A DNA stretch of 43,783 nt, taken from positions 1 through 43,783 of IMG/VR virus record IMGVR_UViG_3300028831_000243; one strand, given 5' to 3'. This DNA comes from a virus. Under the pieces are notes generated by a model. The model did no database searches. It was not told where the DNA came from and saw only the letters and a list, made by a program, of their open reading frames with translations. Each line of letters opens with the position of its first letter. Position 1 is the stretch's first letter. The position numbers and the translations under genes are program-made. Below, piece by piece: positions 7,375 to 15,790 of this stretch.

Positions 7375-7566
7375 TCAGTCGCCGCCGAGGGCGTGTCCCA
7401 TCTGCCGCATCGTCGACCGCGTTCGGGCCGCCGCGGCGGCAGTCGCCTGCGCGCACGCCTGACCGATCGTGTCCGCGTCCGATGACGGCGACGCCATCAC
7501 ACCCGGCGGCGACGGCGGTGCCTGCTCGGCCTGCGGCGCCGCGTCGGCGCCAGCCATCTCCGACAT
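7375..7566 (-). CDS. Small protein following the capsid gene
   Basis: This 63-residue ORF starts at ATG 7566 with a good GGAGGG ribosome binding site, immediately after the capsid stop. It is Ala/Pro-rich and acidic at the N-terminus, with a possible helix (ADTIGQACAQATAAAAARTRSTMRQM). No family is recognised. A minor head or decoration protein is possible from its location. Confidence 0.55.
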   Translation of the reverse strand: MSEMAGADAAPQAEQAPPSPPGVMASPSSDADTIGQACAQATAAAAARTRSTMRQMGHALGGD

Positions 7567-7574
7567 GAGCCCTC

Positions 7575-9032
7575 CTACGCCAGCGCGGTCGCCGCGGCGA
7601 CCTGGTTCAGCTGCAGCAGCCGGAACGCCGAGGCGTCGACCACGTCCGCGCCGACCCGCCAGAACGCGTACCAGCCGGCCTGACCGGTCGGCCGGCCGTT
7701 GCCGGTCGACTTCACGATCGGGTCGTAGATCACCGACATGCCGACCCGGTCCACGATGTAGTACTCGGCGAAGTTGCCGGCCAGCAGCACGTTGGCGCCG
7801 GTCGACACGACCGACGTCATCGACGACGCCTCGTAGATCGGCTGGCCCAGTAGCGCGTTCGGGACGCCCATGCCGAGGTTCGCCCAGAACGACGAGCCGC
7901 CGGACGTGTCGAACCTCCGGGTCAGCGAGAAGATTTTCTTGTTGGCGACCCAGGACGCCTGCGCGGCGTCGCGGGGGCGGAGCGCGTCGGACGTGTTGTA
8001 CACGTCACCGACCGCGAACGCGTTGGTCGCGGCCGAGGTGACGATGGACGCGGTGACCGCGGCGACCGCGGCGACGACCCCGCGGGGGATCGTCGCGCCG
8101 GTGTTCGCGGTGGCGAACGCCGCCGCTTCCAGCCGGTCCTTCGCGTCGGACAGCAGCCGGCCGAGCTCGGACGCGAACCCGGAGTCGGCGAGCACCTCGT
8201 AGGAGCCGAACACCCACGCGTCGGCCTTCTTCGGCGTGATCGTCGGCTGGACGAATGTCGGCGAGGCGTCCGCGGCCTCCACACCCTCCGCGGTCCACTC
8301 CGCATTCACGCCGGCCGAGGTCACCCCGGACCAGGTGTCGGTCGTGATGGTCTTGATGGTGGAGATGGCGCGGAACGGGTTCGCGGTGCCCGAGTTCGTG
8401 AGGATCACGGTCGGGTCGAGCGTGAACGGCACCAGGTACCCGCCGTTCGCGTCCGTCAGCGACATCGCGGCGCGCATCGCCTCACCCACGTACGTGCCGC
8501 GGGAGGCGACGTACTGCCGGAACTCCTCGTGGTACTCCGGGGAGCCGGTCAGCAGCACGTGCCGGGCGATCATCGGGGCGTGCTTGTTGTCCAGCCGCAG
8601 CAGCTGGTCCAGCCGCTCCCGGGACTCGTCCCGCAGGTGCTCCGGGGCCTGCTCCACCGCGGCCAGCGCACGGGAGATGGTGTCCTGCGGGTTGAACGGG
8701 CCCTGGTTCCACAGCGACCGGACGAGTTCGTCCTTCGTCTCGAACGGGTCCACGTTCCGCTTGACCTCCGGCCCGCGTGACCGCGACACGGTCGCGGGCT
8801 CTTCGGCTTCGGTCTTGCCGTCGTCCAGCGCCGCCCGGAGCACCTCTTCGACGTCGGCTTCCCGCTTCAGCGCCTTGTCCCGGGCTTCCTTCTTCTCCCG
8901 GAACTCGACCAGCAGGCCGTTCGCCCGCTCGATTTCGTCCTCGGTGGCCTCGTCGTTCTCCTCGATCACCTTGATCTCGGCGCGGATGGCCTCCATCTCT
9001 TCGCGGAGTACCTCCGACTGCTTGCGTGCCAT
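7575..9032 (-). CDS. HK97-fold major capsid protein
   Basis: This 485-residue protein starts at ATG 9032 (TGATG); a GTG one codon earlier is the alternative. Residues about 5-80 form a highly charged coiled coil, the delta/scaffolding domain removed by the prohead protease. The mature domain begins near residue 160-200 (GGYLVPFTLDPTVIL) and shows hallmark segments of the Phage_capsid family: the E-loop/P-domain region around KKADAWVFGSYEVLADSG, and the C-terminal GNFAEYYIVDRVGMSVIYDP. Gene order portal-protease-capsid is canonical. It would be the most abundant virion protein. Confidence 0.95.
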   Translation of the reverse strand: MARKQSEVLREEMEAIRAEIKVIEENDEATEDEIERANGLLVEFREKKEARDKALKREADVEEVLRAALDDGKTEAEEPATVSRSRGPEVKRNVDPFETKDELVRSLWNQGPFNPQDTISRALAAVEQAPEHLRDESRERLDQLLRLDNKHAPMIARHVLLTGSPEYHEEFRQYVASRGTYVGEAMRAAMSLTDANGGYLVPFTLDPTVILTNSGTANPFRAISTIKTITTDTWSGVTSAGVNAEWTAEGVEAADASPTFVQPTITPKKADAWVFGSYEVLADSGFASELGRLLSDAKDRLEAAAFATANTGATIPRGVVAAVAAVTASIVTSAATNAFAVGDVYNTSDALRPRDAAQASWVANKKIFSLTRRFDTSGGSSFWANLGMGVPNALLGQPIYEASSMTSVVSTGANVLLAGNFAEYYIVDRVGMSVIYDPIVKSTGNGRPTGQAGWYAFWRVGADVVDASAFRLLQLNQVAAATALA

Positions 9033-9784
9033 CACAGATCCTCGTCTCGCACGGCCGCCCGTAGGCGGAGCAGGCTCATCTGCCGGGCGGAGTGCGAGTC
9101 GCGCGGGTCCGCGGCGCCGGGTCCCGGGTCGGGAGTGGCGGGCTGCTCCGGGTCGTCACCGTCGGGTTCGTCGCCGGTGGGAGTGGAGCGGGTCAGAACG
9201 TCGTGCAGCATCGACCGGAGCGCCTCGATCCCGGCCCCCACGTAGGCGGGAGTCGGGGTCGGGCCGTATTCGGTCAGGCCGAGTTCGGTCCGGGTCACCG
9301 TCGGTAGCGCCGCCCCCATGCGTGCCCTCGGTACCCGAGCCGGGTTCGAGCGGAAGATCCCGCCGCGGAACGAGTAGCCGCGGATGTCCCCGGCGCGGAT
9401 CGCCTCCAGCACCGAGTCGGCCAGCGGGGACCGGTTGAGCCGGGTCACCGTCCGCAGACCTTTCGCGTCGGCGCGGATGTCCACCGGCGACCCGATCGGC
9501 ACCGATCCCAGGTCCGACGGGGTGCCGTGGATCGTCAGGCCGTGGTGGTAGTAAACGCCGACCCGGTCGATGCCGTGGGACAGGGTGCGGTTGAACGCGG
9601 TCCGGGCGATGACCTCCATGTAGTGGCCGTACTTGTCGGTGATCTCCGTGGGTACGTCGAACACCGCCGCGTACGCCTCCACCGTCCGCCCGTCGCCGCC
9701 CTTGCCGGCGCGCAGGATCTCGATTCCGTCGAGCGCCCACGAGCGGGCGTACAGCGGCTGCACGGCGTCGCCGGGCTCGCCCAT
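9032..9784 (-). CDS. HK97-type prohead protease (family U35/S78)
   Basis: This 250-residue protein starts at ATG 9784, two bases after the portal stop. The domain spans about residues 20-175. VEAYAAVFDVPTEITDKYGH is the typical N-terminal strand pair, VYYHHG (His80/81) carries the catalytic histidine and GYSFRGG (Ser138) the nucleophile. PTPAYVGAGI ends the domain. Residues 180-250 are an acidic, proline-rich tail. It cleaves the capsid delta domain during maturation. Confidence 0.92.
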   Translation of the reverse strand: MGEPGDAVQPLYARSWALDGIEILRAGKGGDGRTVEAYAAVFDVPTEITDKYGHYMEVIARTAFNRTLSHGIDRVGVYYHHGLTIHGTPSDLGSVPIGSPVDIRADAKGLRTVTRLNRSPLADSVLEAIRAGDIRGYSFRGGIFRSNPARVPRARMGAALPTVTRTELGLTEYGPTPTPAYVGAGIEALRSMLHDVLTRSTPTGDEPDGDDPEQPATPDPGPGAADPRDSHSARQMSLLRLRAAVRDEDL

Positions 9785-9785
9785 G

Positions 9786-11180
9786 TCAGCCTCCAGATGA
9801 TCCGTTGAGTGCCGGCGTCGGGCCGGGGGCCGGTTGGTCGGCGGCCGTGGGCTGGCCGGTTGTCGGCGGCTGCAGCTGCACCGACAGCAGCCCGGAGTGG
9901 GTCAGTAGGTCCATGTTCTGGCCGATGACGGCGGCCTTCGCCGAGTCCGGCTCGAACCCTTCCTTGACCAGTTCGGCGATCGTCGCGGCCTCGATCTGCG
10001 TGATCTCCGCGGCGTCCCGGGCGTCCTCGCGCAGGAACGCCACGTCCCGGTCGTCGTACCAGAGTCGGGAGTCCGCGCCCGGCGGCGGCACCAGCACCTC
10101 AAGCGACCCGGCGGCGTTGCGCCACAGCGGCCGGAACGTGCCGTCCGCGACCAGCCGCCGCGCCGCCCCGAAGTTCCCCGCGTTCAGCGACGCGCCCTGC
10201 AGGCCCTCGGACAGGGCCACGATCGCCGGGTGGATGCCGCCGGCCGCGCAGATCCGCGTCTCCCCCGTGCCCTGCGTCGACTTGAAATCCAGTTGGCGCA
10301 TGTCCGCGCCGATCACCGTCACGTCCGCGCCGCCGCCGGTGTACAGCGTCTTGTACGCGTTGTCCGCGCCCCGGTGCGTGGCGTCCATCTTCGCCACGAA
10401 CGCCGAGAACACCTCAGGCGCGATCTCCTTCGGCAGCGACACCGCCAGGTTCGGCGTGGCCGCGTTCTCGAAGAACTTCAGCTTGTGCTTCGTGGCCATC
10501 GTGTCCGCCTGCACCTCGCGGACCACCGGCGTCAGCCACGACATGCCCCGGTAGGAGGCCAGCGGGTCGGGCAGCGGCGCGAAATGCGCCACCTCGTCGG
10601 GCAGGAACACCGCCGGTGACACCCCGGTCAGCTTCCCGCCGTGGTAGTACAGGTAGCCAACCCGGCGCATCCCGACCAGCTGCCCGGCGTCGTCGTACCG
10701 CTCCGCCAGGACCACCTCGGTCCAGTCCGGCCGCAGCCGCACCACCTCGGTCCCGACGACGATCCCGAACCAGTTCCCGGCCAGGTCCGCGTCGAGGATC
10801 ATCCGGGTCAGGAGGTCCCCCGTGGTGCCGCCCACCCACGGCCGCTCCAGCAGGCCCAGCCCCGAATCAGCCAGGCCGAACAGGGCCGACGGGCGGCCCT
10901 TCGAGAACCGCTGGAACTGGAACCGGGCCTCGGAGAACACCGACATCCGGACCCGCTCCACCGCGGCGATCACCGTGTTCCCGGACATGCCCGCCGACGC
11001 GTAGTCGGCGAACGTGTTCCCGATCGGCTCGGCCCGCTCCGATCCCCACGTCGTCGAGTAGCTCGGCGCGGCCGGGTCGCCGTACTCATCGAACGCCCAC
11101 GCCGGCGGCAGGTACCGGGCCGTCTCGGCGGCCGGGGCGCGGTCGCGGCGGATCAGCGCATCAAGTGCTCGCACCGCCAC
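9786..11180 (-). CDS. Phage portal protein
   Basis: This protein of about 464 residues is read from GTG 11180, which has a GGAGG at good spacing and overlaps the upstream small gene by 20 bases; a longer frame to 11225 lacks this support. It shows portal-family segments: NTVIAAVERVRMSVFSEARF near the start, RMILDADLAGNWFGIVV (wing), PLASYRGMSWLTPVVREVQA, the stem/crown helix DTMATKHKLKFFENAATPN, and IHPAIVALSEGLQGASLN. The tail after residue 440 is Pro/Gln-rich. Portals form the dodecameric DNA channel. Confidence 0.93.
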   Translation of the reverse strand: MAVRALDALIRRDRAPAAETARYLPPAWAFDEYGDPAAPSYSTTWGSERAEPIGNTFADYASAGMSGNTVIAAVERVRMSVFSEARFQFQRFSKGRPSALFGLADSGLGLLERPWVGGTTGDLLTRMILDADLAGNWFGIVVGTEVVRLRPDWTEVVLAERYDDAGQLVGMRRVGYLYYHGGKLTGVSPAVFLPDEVAHFAPLPDPLASYRGMSWLTPVVREVQADTMATKHKLKFFENAATPNLAVSLPKEIAPEVFSAFVAKMDATHRGADNAYKTLYTGGGADVTVIGADMRQLDFKSTQGTGETRICAAGGIHPAIVALSEGLQGASLNAGNFGAARRLVADGTFRPLWRNAAGSLEVLVPPPGADSRLWYDDRDVAFLREDARDAAEITQIEAATIAELVKEGFEPDSAKAAVIGQNMDLLTHSGLLSVQLQPPTTGQPTAADQPAPGPTPALNGSSGG

Positions 11181-11319
11181 GCGCCTCCAGGTATCCGATG
11201 ACGTAGGCCGCGGCGAGCGCCTCAACCCCTGCTGCGATCACCCCCGCCGGCAGGTACACCAGACCAGCGCCGACCGCGACCGCCGCGGCCCCCAGGGCGG
11301 CCAGCAGGCGGGCGGTCAC
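11161..11319 (-). CDS. Small two-helix membrane protein
   Basis: This 52-residue ORF starts at GTG 11319 in a GTGA overlap with the terminase. Two hydrophobic stretches (LLAALGAAAVAVGAGLVYL and GVIAAGVEALAAAYVIGYL) suggest two membrane-spanning helices. Similar small membrane proteins sit between terminase and portal in many actinophages; their function is unknown. Confidence 0.65.
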   Translation of the reverse strand: MTARLLAALGAAAVAVGAGLVYLPAGVIAAGVEALAAAYVIGYLEARGGAST

Positions 11320-12773
11320 TGCCACACGACCAGCGGGGTCGTCGACACGCAGCCCTTCACCGCGAACCCGTGCACCGCCAACGTGACGGCTTCCAGCGCA
11401 GCCGACGACCCGCGCCGGTCCCACCGCCACGCGTCGCCGATCACGTGCTTCCCGGCGTCCGCGACAGCCGCATCCAACTCAGGCTGCCCGTAGTGCCGGA
11501 CGTCGGCGTACTCGCCGACCACGCCCGTCAGCAGTTGCGCTGCGGCGTGGCACTGCTCCCGGGCCGTCGGCTTCAACACCTCCAGGCCAGCCGCCTCCAG
11601 GTCAACGATGACCTGCCCGGCCGGGCCGTCCGGGGCGACCACGAACGCGCACGGCCGGTGTGCGTTCAGCTCGACCGCCCGGTCCACCACCCAGCCGATT
11701 CCCGGCCGCTGCTCCACCACCTGCACCAGCAGTTCCCCCGCCCGCCGGCCGGCCAAGCCGATGGCCGTGGTCTCCGCGTCTGGCCAAGACCCAGCGATCC
11801 CAATCGCCACCGGCGGGTCCGGCCGGCCCTCCGCCCCACCGCGCCCGGCCCACGTCGCCGGCTGAATCAGCGCCTGCCCGCCAGGCGTGTCCCACCAGCC
11901 CAGCCGCTCCCTGGCGAACTCGGCCGGTGTCAACGCCCGCCGCTCCGCCGCGATGTACTCCTCCGAGATCCCGGTGCCATTCGCCCTGACACGGCCCATC
12001 GCCGGGTTCGATCGGCCCCAGCGGGCCCGGTCGTCCAACCGGCACCCGACCGTGTCCACAGCGTGCGAGCACTGCGCGGTCGCGCAGCCACCCGGCAGGT
12101 CGTCGCAGTGCTCCATGTACGCCAGCCGCGGATCCCCGCCGGCCCGGCCCCGGTCCCGGACGCCGCGCAGCACGTCAGACTCCGCCAGGCCCGCCGACCC
12201 CGCGTAGATCACCTGCGGGTCCGGCTGCGCCGACAGCGTCGGCAGCAATGCGCCCATGTGGACCGGCTGCACGAACATGGCCTCGTCCAGGATCACCTTC
12301 CGCCCGGACAGGCCCCGTCCGCCGCCCTTCGTCCGCGCCTTGAAGATCAGCCGCCGGTCCCCGACCAGTTCGATCGCCTCATCGCCGTTGCCCCGGTGAA
12401 TTGCCTTGACCCTGGACTCCAGCCACCGGCAGCCCTCGATCAACTCCGACAGGTCCCTGAACGCCTCCTGCGCGGTGCGGAACTCGTGCGCCGACCACAC
12501 CACCAGCCGTTCGTCGGTGAGGAACAGCCACCCGAGCGCGCACTGCTTCAAGAACCCCGTCTTCAGGTTCTGCCGCGAGCAGATCACCGCGACCTCGAAC
12601 GCCGCCGACCTACCATCCGCTCGGACCGCGAACGTCAGGTCCAGCGCCAGCCGCTGCTCCGGGTCCGGGTCGAACCCCGCCAACGAGCACAGGTCCGCGA
12701 CCTCCCCGCCCAGCGTCGAGGAGTACGGCGGATGCCACAGGTACGCCGGCTCAACCAGCACGCCGGCGGTCAC
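11316..12773 (-). CDS. Large terminase subunit (TerL)
   Basis: This 485-residue protein starts at GTG 12773. The N-terminal ATPase has the Walker A-like CSRQNLKTG (residues 65-73) and Walker B VILDEAMF (161-168), with WSAHEFRTAQEAF and KARTKGGGRGLSGRK as the conserved motifs between them. This ATPase pattern matches HK97-like terminases of actinophages. The C-terminal nuclease begins near residue 320 (PPVAIGIAGSWPDAETTAIG), where Asp residues sit on predicted strands, and another Asp lies in DAAVADAGKHVIGDAWRW. It cuts concatemers and drives packaging with the portal. Confidence 0.92.
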   Translation of the reverse strand: MTAGVLVEPAYLWHPPYSSTLGGEVADLCSLAGFDPDPEQRLALDLTFAVRADGRSAAFEVAVICSRQNLKTGFLKQCALGWLFLTDERLVVWSAHEFRTAQEAFRDLSELIEGCRWLESRVKAIHRGNGDEAIELVGDRRLIFKARTKGGGRGLSGRKVILDEAMFVQPVHMGALLPTLSAQPDPQVIYAGSAGLAESDVLRGVRDRGRAGGDPRLAYMEHCDDLPGGCATAQCSHAVDTVGCRLDDRARWGRSNPAMGRVRANGTGISEEYIAAERRALTPAEFARERLGWWDTPGGQALIQPATWAGRGGAEGRPDPPVAIGIAGSWPDAETTAIGLAGRRAGELLVQVVEQRPGIGWVVDRAVELNAHRPCAFVVAPDGPAGQVIVDLEAAGLEVLKPTAREQCHAAAQLLTGVVGEYADVRHYGQPELDAAVADAGKHVIGDAWRWDRRGSSAALEAVTLAVHGFAVKGCVSTTPLVVWQ

Positions 12774-13167
12774 GCCGCTCCCGCAGCTCGTCCACCGGAT
12801 CCGCCGCCCGCGCAGCGCCCTTCACCGCCGCCGCCAGCGTCGCCTCGTACTGCCGAGCCAGCGCTGCCATGCCCATCCCTGGTTCCCGGCCCGCTGCGTC
12901 CAGCCGCCGGGCCAGTAGCAGCGCCGTTTGTCCCAGCGCCGTGCCTGTCCGACCCGCTGCGTCCAGCTCGGCTCGGGTCGCAGCCAGCAGCGGACCCTCC
13001 TCCGCGTCCGGCGGGCCGGCAGCGGCCGGTAGCGGCGCGGGCTGGGGCGCTGGAACGCCCGCCGTCCTCGCCCGCGTCTTCCGCACCCGGCACCGCGACG
13101 AACACACCCTGCTCGTCGACCGCAGCGCCTCATACGGCTCACCGCACACGTCGCAGGCACGCTCCAC
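12751..13167 (-). CDS. Small terminase-like protein with zinc-binding N-terminus
   Basis: This 138-residue protein starts at GTG 13167 behind a GGGAGG site and overlaps TerL by 23 bases. Residues 1-30 hold a four-cysteine knuckle (CDVCGEPYEALRSTSRVCSSRC), followed by a Pro/Ala linker. A helical domain then follows (LAATRAELDAAGRTGTALGQ, LARRLDAAG, LARQYEATLAAA), resembling small-terminase oligomerisation helices. Its place directly before TerL supports the call. The treble-clef-like zinc finger replaces the usual HTH as the candidate DNA-binding part. Confidence 0.7.
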   Translation of the reverse strand: MERACDVCGEPYEALRSTSRVCSSRCRVRKTRARTAGVPAPQPAPLPAAAGPPDAEEGPLLAATRAELDAAGRTGTALGQTALLLARRLDAAGREPGMGMAALARQYEATLAAAVKGAARAADPVDELRERRDRRRAG

Positions 13168-13299
13168 CAGCGACCTCCCGCGTTACGTAGCGCTACCCAG
13201 ATGATCATGGAGAGAGGAGCGGGGTTGCGAGGGTCTTGCTCCTGGCCGGATCCCGTGCCGGGGGTGCCCCCTACCCCCTGGTATGTCCGGTTTGGCCGG
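13168..13299. other. Intergenic region upstream of the small terminase
   Basis: This 132-base gap holds a GTAGCGCTAC palindrome (13187-13196) and a C/G-rich tract near 13261-13280. The location between the HNH gene and terminase is where cos or pac sites often lie in HK97-like phages. I see no sequence that proves a packaging site, so this is only a candidate. Confidence 0.3.
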
Positions 13300-13671
13300 T
13301 CACCATTGAGGAAGCTTGCTCCGCCGGGCAGCCTGGGCGCGGGTTCGGTTGCCGATCCGCGCGGCCGCGGCACGGTTGCAGCGTCGGTGTTCGGGGCCGG
13401 ACCAGCGGGTGCGGTCGTGGTCGGGGTGGCCGAGGTCCCAGGGCTGGCCGGGGAGGATCAGCGGGGAGGGCCGGTAGGGATGGCCTGCCCCGGCATGATC
13501 GTCGCCGTACCGGCCGCAGGTGGCGCAAGGTCGGTAGCACTGGCCGAGGTGGTCACGGGCGCAGCGGACGGTGCCTGCGGCGACAGTGGGTTCGAGCCGG
13601 CGGCGCTCCTGCTGGTGTGCCCAGGGGTAGAGGACGTTGGTGGGTGCGCGCTTCCGCCGCCTGGCCGCCAT
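13300..13671 (-). CDS. HNH endonuclease next to terminase
   Basis: This 123-residue protein starts at ATG 13671. It has the pattern of actinophage HNH proteins: a CARDHLGQCYRPCATCG cysteine cluster (zinc site) and then LGHPDHDRTRWSGPEHRRCN, in which GH, DH and EHRRCN form the HNH beta-beta-alpha metal centre. HNH proteins beside terminase genes assist terminase in making packaging cuts in several HK97-like phages. Its start lies directly behind a hairpin covering the ribosome binding site. A frame overlapping it (13458-13760) is rejected as a shadow. Confidence 0.85.
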   Translation of the reverse strand: MAARRRKRAPTNVLYPWAHQQERRRLEPTVAAGTVRCARDHLGQCYRPCATCGRYGDDHAGAGHPYRPSPLILPGQPWDLGHPDHDRTRWSGPEHRRCNRAAAARIGNRTRAQAARRSKLPQW

Positions 13672-13697
13672 GACGTCACCCTCCGTAGGGTGACGTC
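13672..13697 (-). promoter_or_regulatory. Hairpin enclosing the HNH ribosome binding site
   Basis: The arms GACGTCACCCT (13672-13682) and AGGGTGACGTC (13687-13697) are perfect 11-bp complements with a 4-base loop. On the minus strand the GGAGGG ribosome binding site of the HNH gene falls in the loop and the 3' arm, and the ATG follows at once. Folding would hide the site and lower translation. It could alternatively be a protein operator, because GACGTC repeats at both ends. Confidence 0.6.
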
Positions 13698-13756
13698 CGG
13701 TCTCGGCCCGGGAATCCGGGAGACCCGGTCACTGTCCGTCTGCGTTCTGCGGGCTG

Positions 13757-13927
13757 TCACCACATCCGGAAGGTCCGCCACAGCCGTATCGCAGCACCCT
13801 CGTGACCACGCTCTACAAGCCAGCAGGCGGTGAGATCAATGCGGCGGTGGCACGCCAGCTTGAGACGGACCGGCCAGGGCAGCGGGTCGAGGAGCCGGAC
13901 GCGGTACTCGGGCTTGAGGTCGGTCAC
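13757..13927 (-). CDS. Small hypothetical phage protein
   Basis: This 56-residue ORF starts at GTG 13927, a GTGA overlap with the HTH gene before it. It reads VTDLKPEYRVRLLDPLPWPV and then a basic helix with HRRIDLTACWLVERGHEG, ending in RTFRMW. It is basic and aromatic-rich, typical of small actinophage early proteins. No known domain. The coupling and codon use make it credible. Confidence 0.6.
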   Translation of the reverse strand: MTDLKPEYRVRLLDPLPWPVRLKLACHRRIDLTACWLVERGHEGAAIRLWRTFRMW

Positions 13928-14172
13928 GGTGTCCTCCGGGCGCAGTGCGCCACGCTGGTGATTTCAGCACGCACGATCATGGCCTGTCCAGCGAAACGCC
14001 GCTGTTGGGCTGCGCGGATGGCCTCGATCGACCAGATGGTGACCCAGGACCGGCCGATCCGCTCACGCCCGAGGGGCTGGACGTCGAGGGTGGTGGTGGC
14101 CCAGCGGTGGAAGGAGCGGGCATCCTTGCCGAGCAGCTGGGCGGCCTCGGTAGTGGTGACGGTGGGCTTCAC
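13924..14172 (-). CDS. Helix-turn-helix DNA-binding protein
   Basis: This protein of about 82 residues starts at GTG 14172 (GTGA). VTTTEAAQLLGKDARSFHRWA at residues 5-25 is a winged-helix/MerR-like recognition motif, and GRSWVTIWSIEAIRAAQQRRF is the following wing and helix, as in Xis/AlpA-type proteins. It might be an excisionase or an early regulator. Excisionases usually lie near int, which is 17 kb away here, so a regulator role is favoured. Confidence 0.65.
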   Translation of the reverse strand: MKPTVTTTEAAQLLGKDARSFHRWATTTLDVQPLGRERIGRSWVTIWSIEAIRAAQQRRFAGQAMIVRAEITSVAHCARRTP

Positions 14173-14396
14173 GGGCGGGCTCCGACCCAGGGGAACTCTG
14201 GCAGCAGCCGCCAACCGGTCGGCCTGATGCCCAGATCTTCGGTACGACGGACGAAGCAGTGGACGCACAGCACCGGCTCAGGCTGGTCAGGGTCGCGGCG
14301 GCAGACCTCGTTCCAGAACACGTTGTCGGTGAACCAGACGATGTTGTCCCCGCCGCAGTCGGCGCAGGGTCCGTCGCCGCCGAGTCGCTGACTCAC
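14169..14396 (-). CDS. Small four-cysteine zinc-binding protein
   Basis: This 75-residue protein starts at GTG 14396 (GTGA). CADCGGDN and CVHCFVRR form two CxxC pairs about 35 residues apart, a zinc-ribbon arrangement. The C-terminus GIRPTGWRLLPEFPWV resembles short actinophage proteins of unknown role. It may bind nucleic acid or a protein partner. Confidence 0.6.
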   Translation of the reverse strand: MSQRLGGDGPCADCGGDNIVWFTDNVFWNEVCRRDPDQPEPVLCVHCFVRRTEDLGIRPTGWRLLPEFPWVGARP

Positions 14397-15232
14397 GCAC
14401 CCACCCCCTCGATCGCGGCGCCGAGCAGCAGCCACAGCTCCCGCGCCCAGTCTGCGCCGCACTGCGGGCACCGGATCACCCTCGCCTCGGGGCGCGCCGA
14501 CAGGGTCTCACCGCACGGCTGCCCGTCGTCGAGGACGGCGATGCAGGCGCCGATCCGTACCCAGTGCTCGGCATCGCCGGTGAGCCGGCGTGCGGTCGCC
14601 CACAGGCCGTGGACCTCCCGGGCGTAGTCGTCCGACCAGGGCCACTTGACGATCTCGGCGTGCCAGCGGAGCAGGAACCCGACCAGGTCAGCCACCGTGC
14701 GGGGTGGGACGTGGACGGCCAGCTCCTCGGCCGCCATCCGCGCCCAGCCGGTCAGCGCGGCCGTGAGCGGCACGTCACCGACCTGCAGGCTCGCGAGGAT
14801 CCGCTGCTCCTTCGGGTCGCCGGGCAAATCCAGCCGATCGCCGGGGTTGGCGGGGCCGAGCCAGGACAGCCGGTCCGCCCCGCCCGGCAGGGGCCGCTCC
14901 CTCGACCCGCCGACCCGCTGGCCGGCTGCCGGGGCGGGGATGTCGCCTGCCCGCGCCGGGTTGGGGTGGCTCGGCTCGTATAGCAGGTCGCGGTCGAGCG
15001 CGCCGCGGGCGCCGCGGCGGGGTGGCGGGGCGGCGTGGTCGGGGCAGCAGGGCATGTCCAGCGGCTCGGTGAGCGTGTGGACGTAGTCGGGGAGGTCGGT
15101 CAGCCAACCTTCGAGCCGGTCCGCGCACCGGTCGCACAGGCCGGGGTGGCCGGCGGTGCCCATGCGGGCGCAGGCGCCGTTCCGGCAGCGCGGCGGCTCC
15201 CGGTTTAGATCGTTTACCTCGGCGGCTTCCAT
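14393..15232 (-). CDS. Phage zinc-ribbon protein of unknown function
   Basis: This 279-residue protein starts at ATG 15232. It has an N-terminal cysteine cluster (CRNGACARMGTAGHPGLCDRCADRL) and a disordered Arg/Pro-rich middle (residues 70-130). A helical core follows (GDVPLTAALTGWARMAAEELAVHVPP, VADLVGFLLRWHAEIVKWPWSDDY). The C-terminal zinc ribbon is CIAVLDDGQPCGETL...CPQCGADW. This architecture is common in Streptomyces and Mycobacterium phages without a known function. A DNA-binding or transcription-associated role is possible. Confidence 0.65.
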   Translation of the reverse strand: MEAAEVNDLNREPPRCRNGACARMGTAGHPGLCDRCADRLEGWLTDLPDYVHTLTEPLDMPCCPDHAAPPPRRGARGALDRDLLYEPSHPNPARAGDIPAPAAGQRVGGSRERPLPGGADRLSWLGPANPGDRLDLPGDPKEQRILASLQVGDVPLTAALTGWARMAAEELAVHVPPRTVADLVGFLLRWHAEIVKWPWSDDYAREVHGLWATARRLTGDAEHWVRIGACIAVLDDGQPCGETLSARPEARVIRCPQCGADWARELWLLLGAAIEGVGA

Positions 15233-15271
15233 CGTCCCCCCAGGGTCAGGTCGGAGCAGGATCAGGGCAGG

Positions 15272-15790
15272 TCAGAAGGGGTGCGGGTCGTCCGGCGGCA
15301 GCTTCGGATGCCGGACCAGGGCCAGTTCGAACCCCAGCGCCTCCAACGCCGCGGCAAGGTCGACCACGGTCAGGGGCCGGCCGCGCATCCAGCGGATGAC
15401 CCGGCGGTGCGGGACGTCGAGGGCGTGGGCGAGGTAGCGGGTGGTCAGGCCGGTCTGCGCGAGCGCCCCGGCGATCAGTTCGGTGGCCGCGAGCCGGGCG
15501 CCCTCTTCGGCGTAGATGCGCTCGTAGTCGCGGTCCAGGTCGGTCACCGCTCCGGGCCGCTGCTCGCCTCGTTCCGCCTCTCGCTGCTCAGCCAGGCGGT
15601 CCCGGAGCAGATCGACCGTCTCGCTCAGCGTCCTGCGCGGCTGCGGTTCCCGGACGGCGCGGAAGGCGGCGGCGAGGGTGTGCCGCATGGCGTCCTCGTT
15701 GGTGGCGTTGGCCATGCAGGCGGCCTGCCAGGCGTCGAGCGCGGCGGACAGGGCGGCGGGTGGGACATCGCGCGGCTCTGTGGTGGTCAC
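15272..15790 (-). CDS. HTH (XRE-like) protein
   Basis: This 172-residue protein starts at GTG 15790 (GTGA). Residues 12-45 (LSAALDAWQAACMANATNED) form a helix pair also seen in the protein encoded at 34995-35546. A charged linker follows. Residues about 105-160 contain a lambda-repressor-type HTH (LIAGALAQTGLTTRYLAHAL, then DVPHRRVIRWMRGRPLT). It is probably an early phage regulator. The stop is followed by a 39-base gap before the next gene. Confidence 0.6.
   Translation of the reverse strand: MTTTEPRDVPPAALSAALDAWQAACMANATNEDAMRHTLAAAFRAVREPQPRRTLSETVDLLRDRLAEQREAERGEQRPGAVTDLDRDYERIYAEEGARLAATELIAGALAQTGLTTRYLAHALDVPHRRVIRWMRGRPLTVVDLAAALEALGFELALVRHPKLPPDDPHPF

Noticed and set aside
13187-13196. 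GTAGCGCTAC palindrome as the cos cleavage site
   Set aside because: A 10-bp palindrome near terminase is weak evidence and no overhang-type sequence or flanking binding repeats could be confirmed by eye.
13458-13760. Frame starting by GTGA after the 56-residue gene
   Set aside because: It overlaps almost the whole HNH gene in another frame and is Pro/Ser/Ala-rich with no domain; the HNH motif is far stronger evidence.
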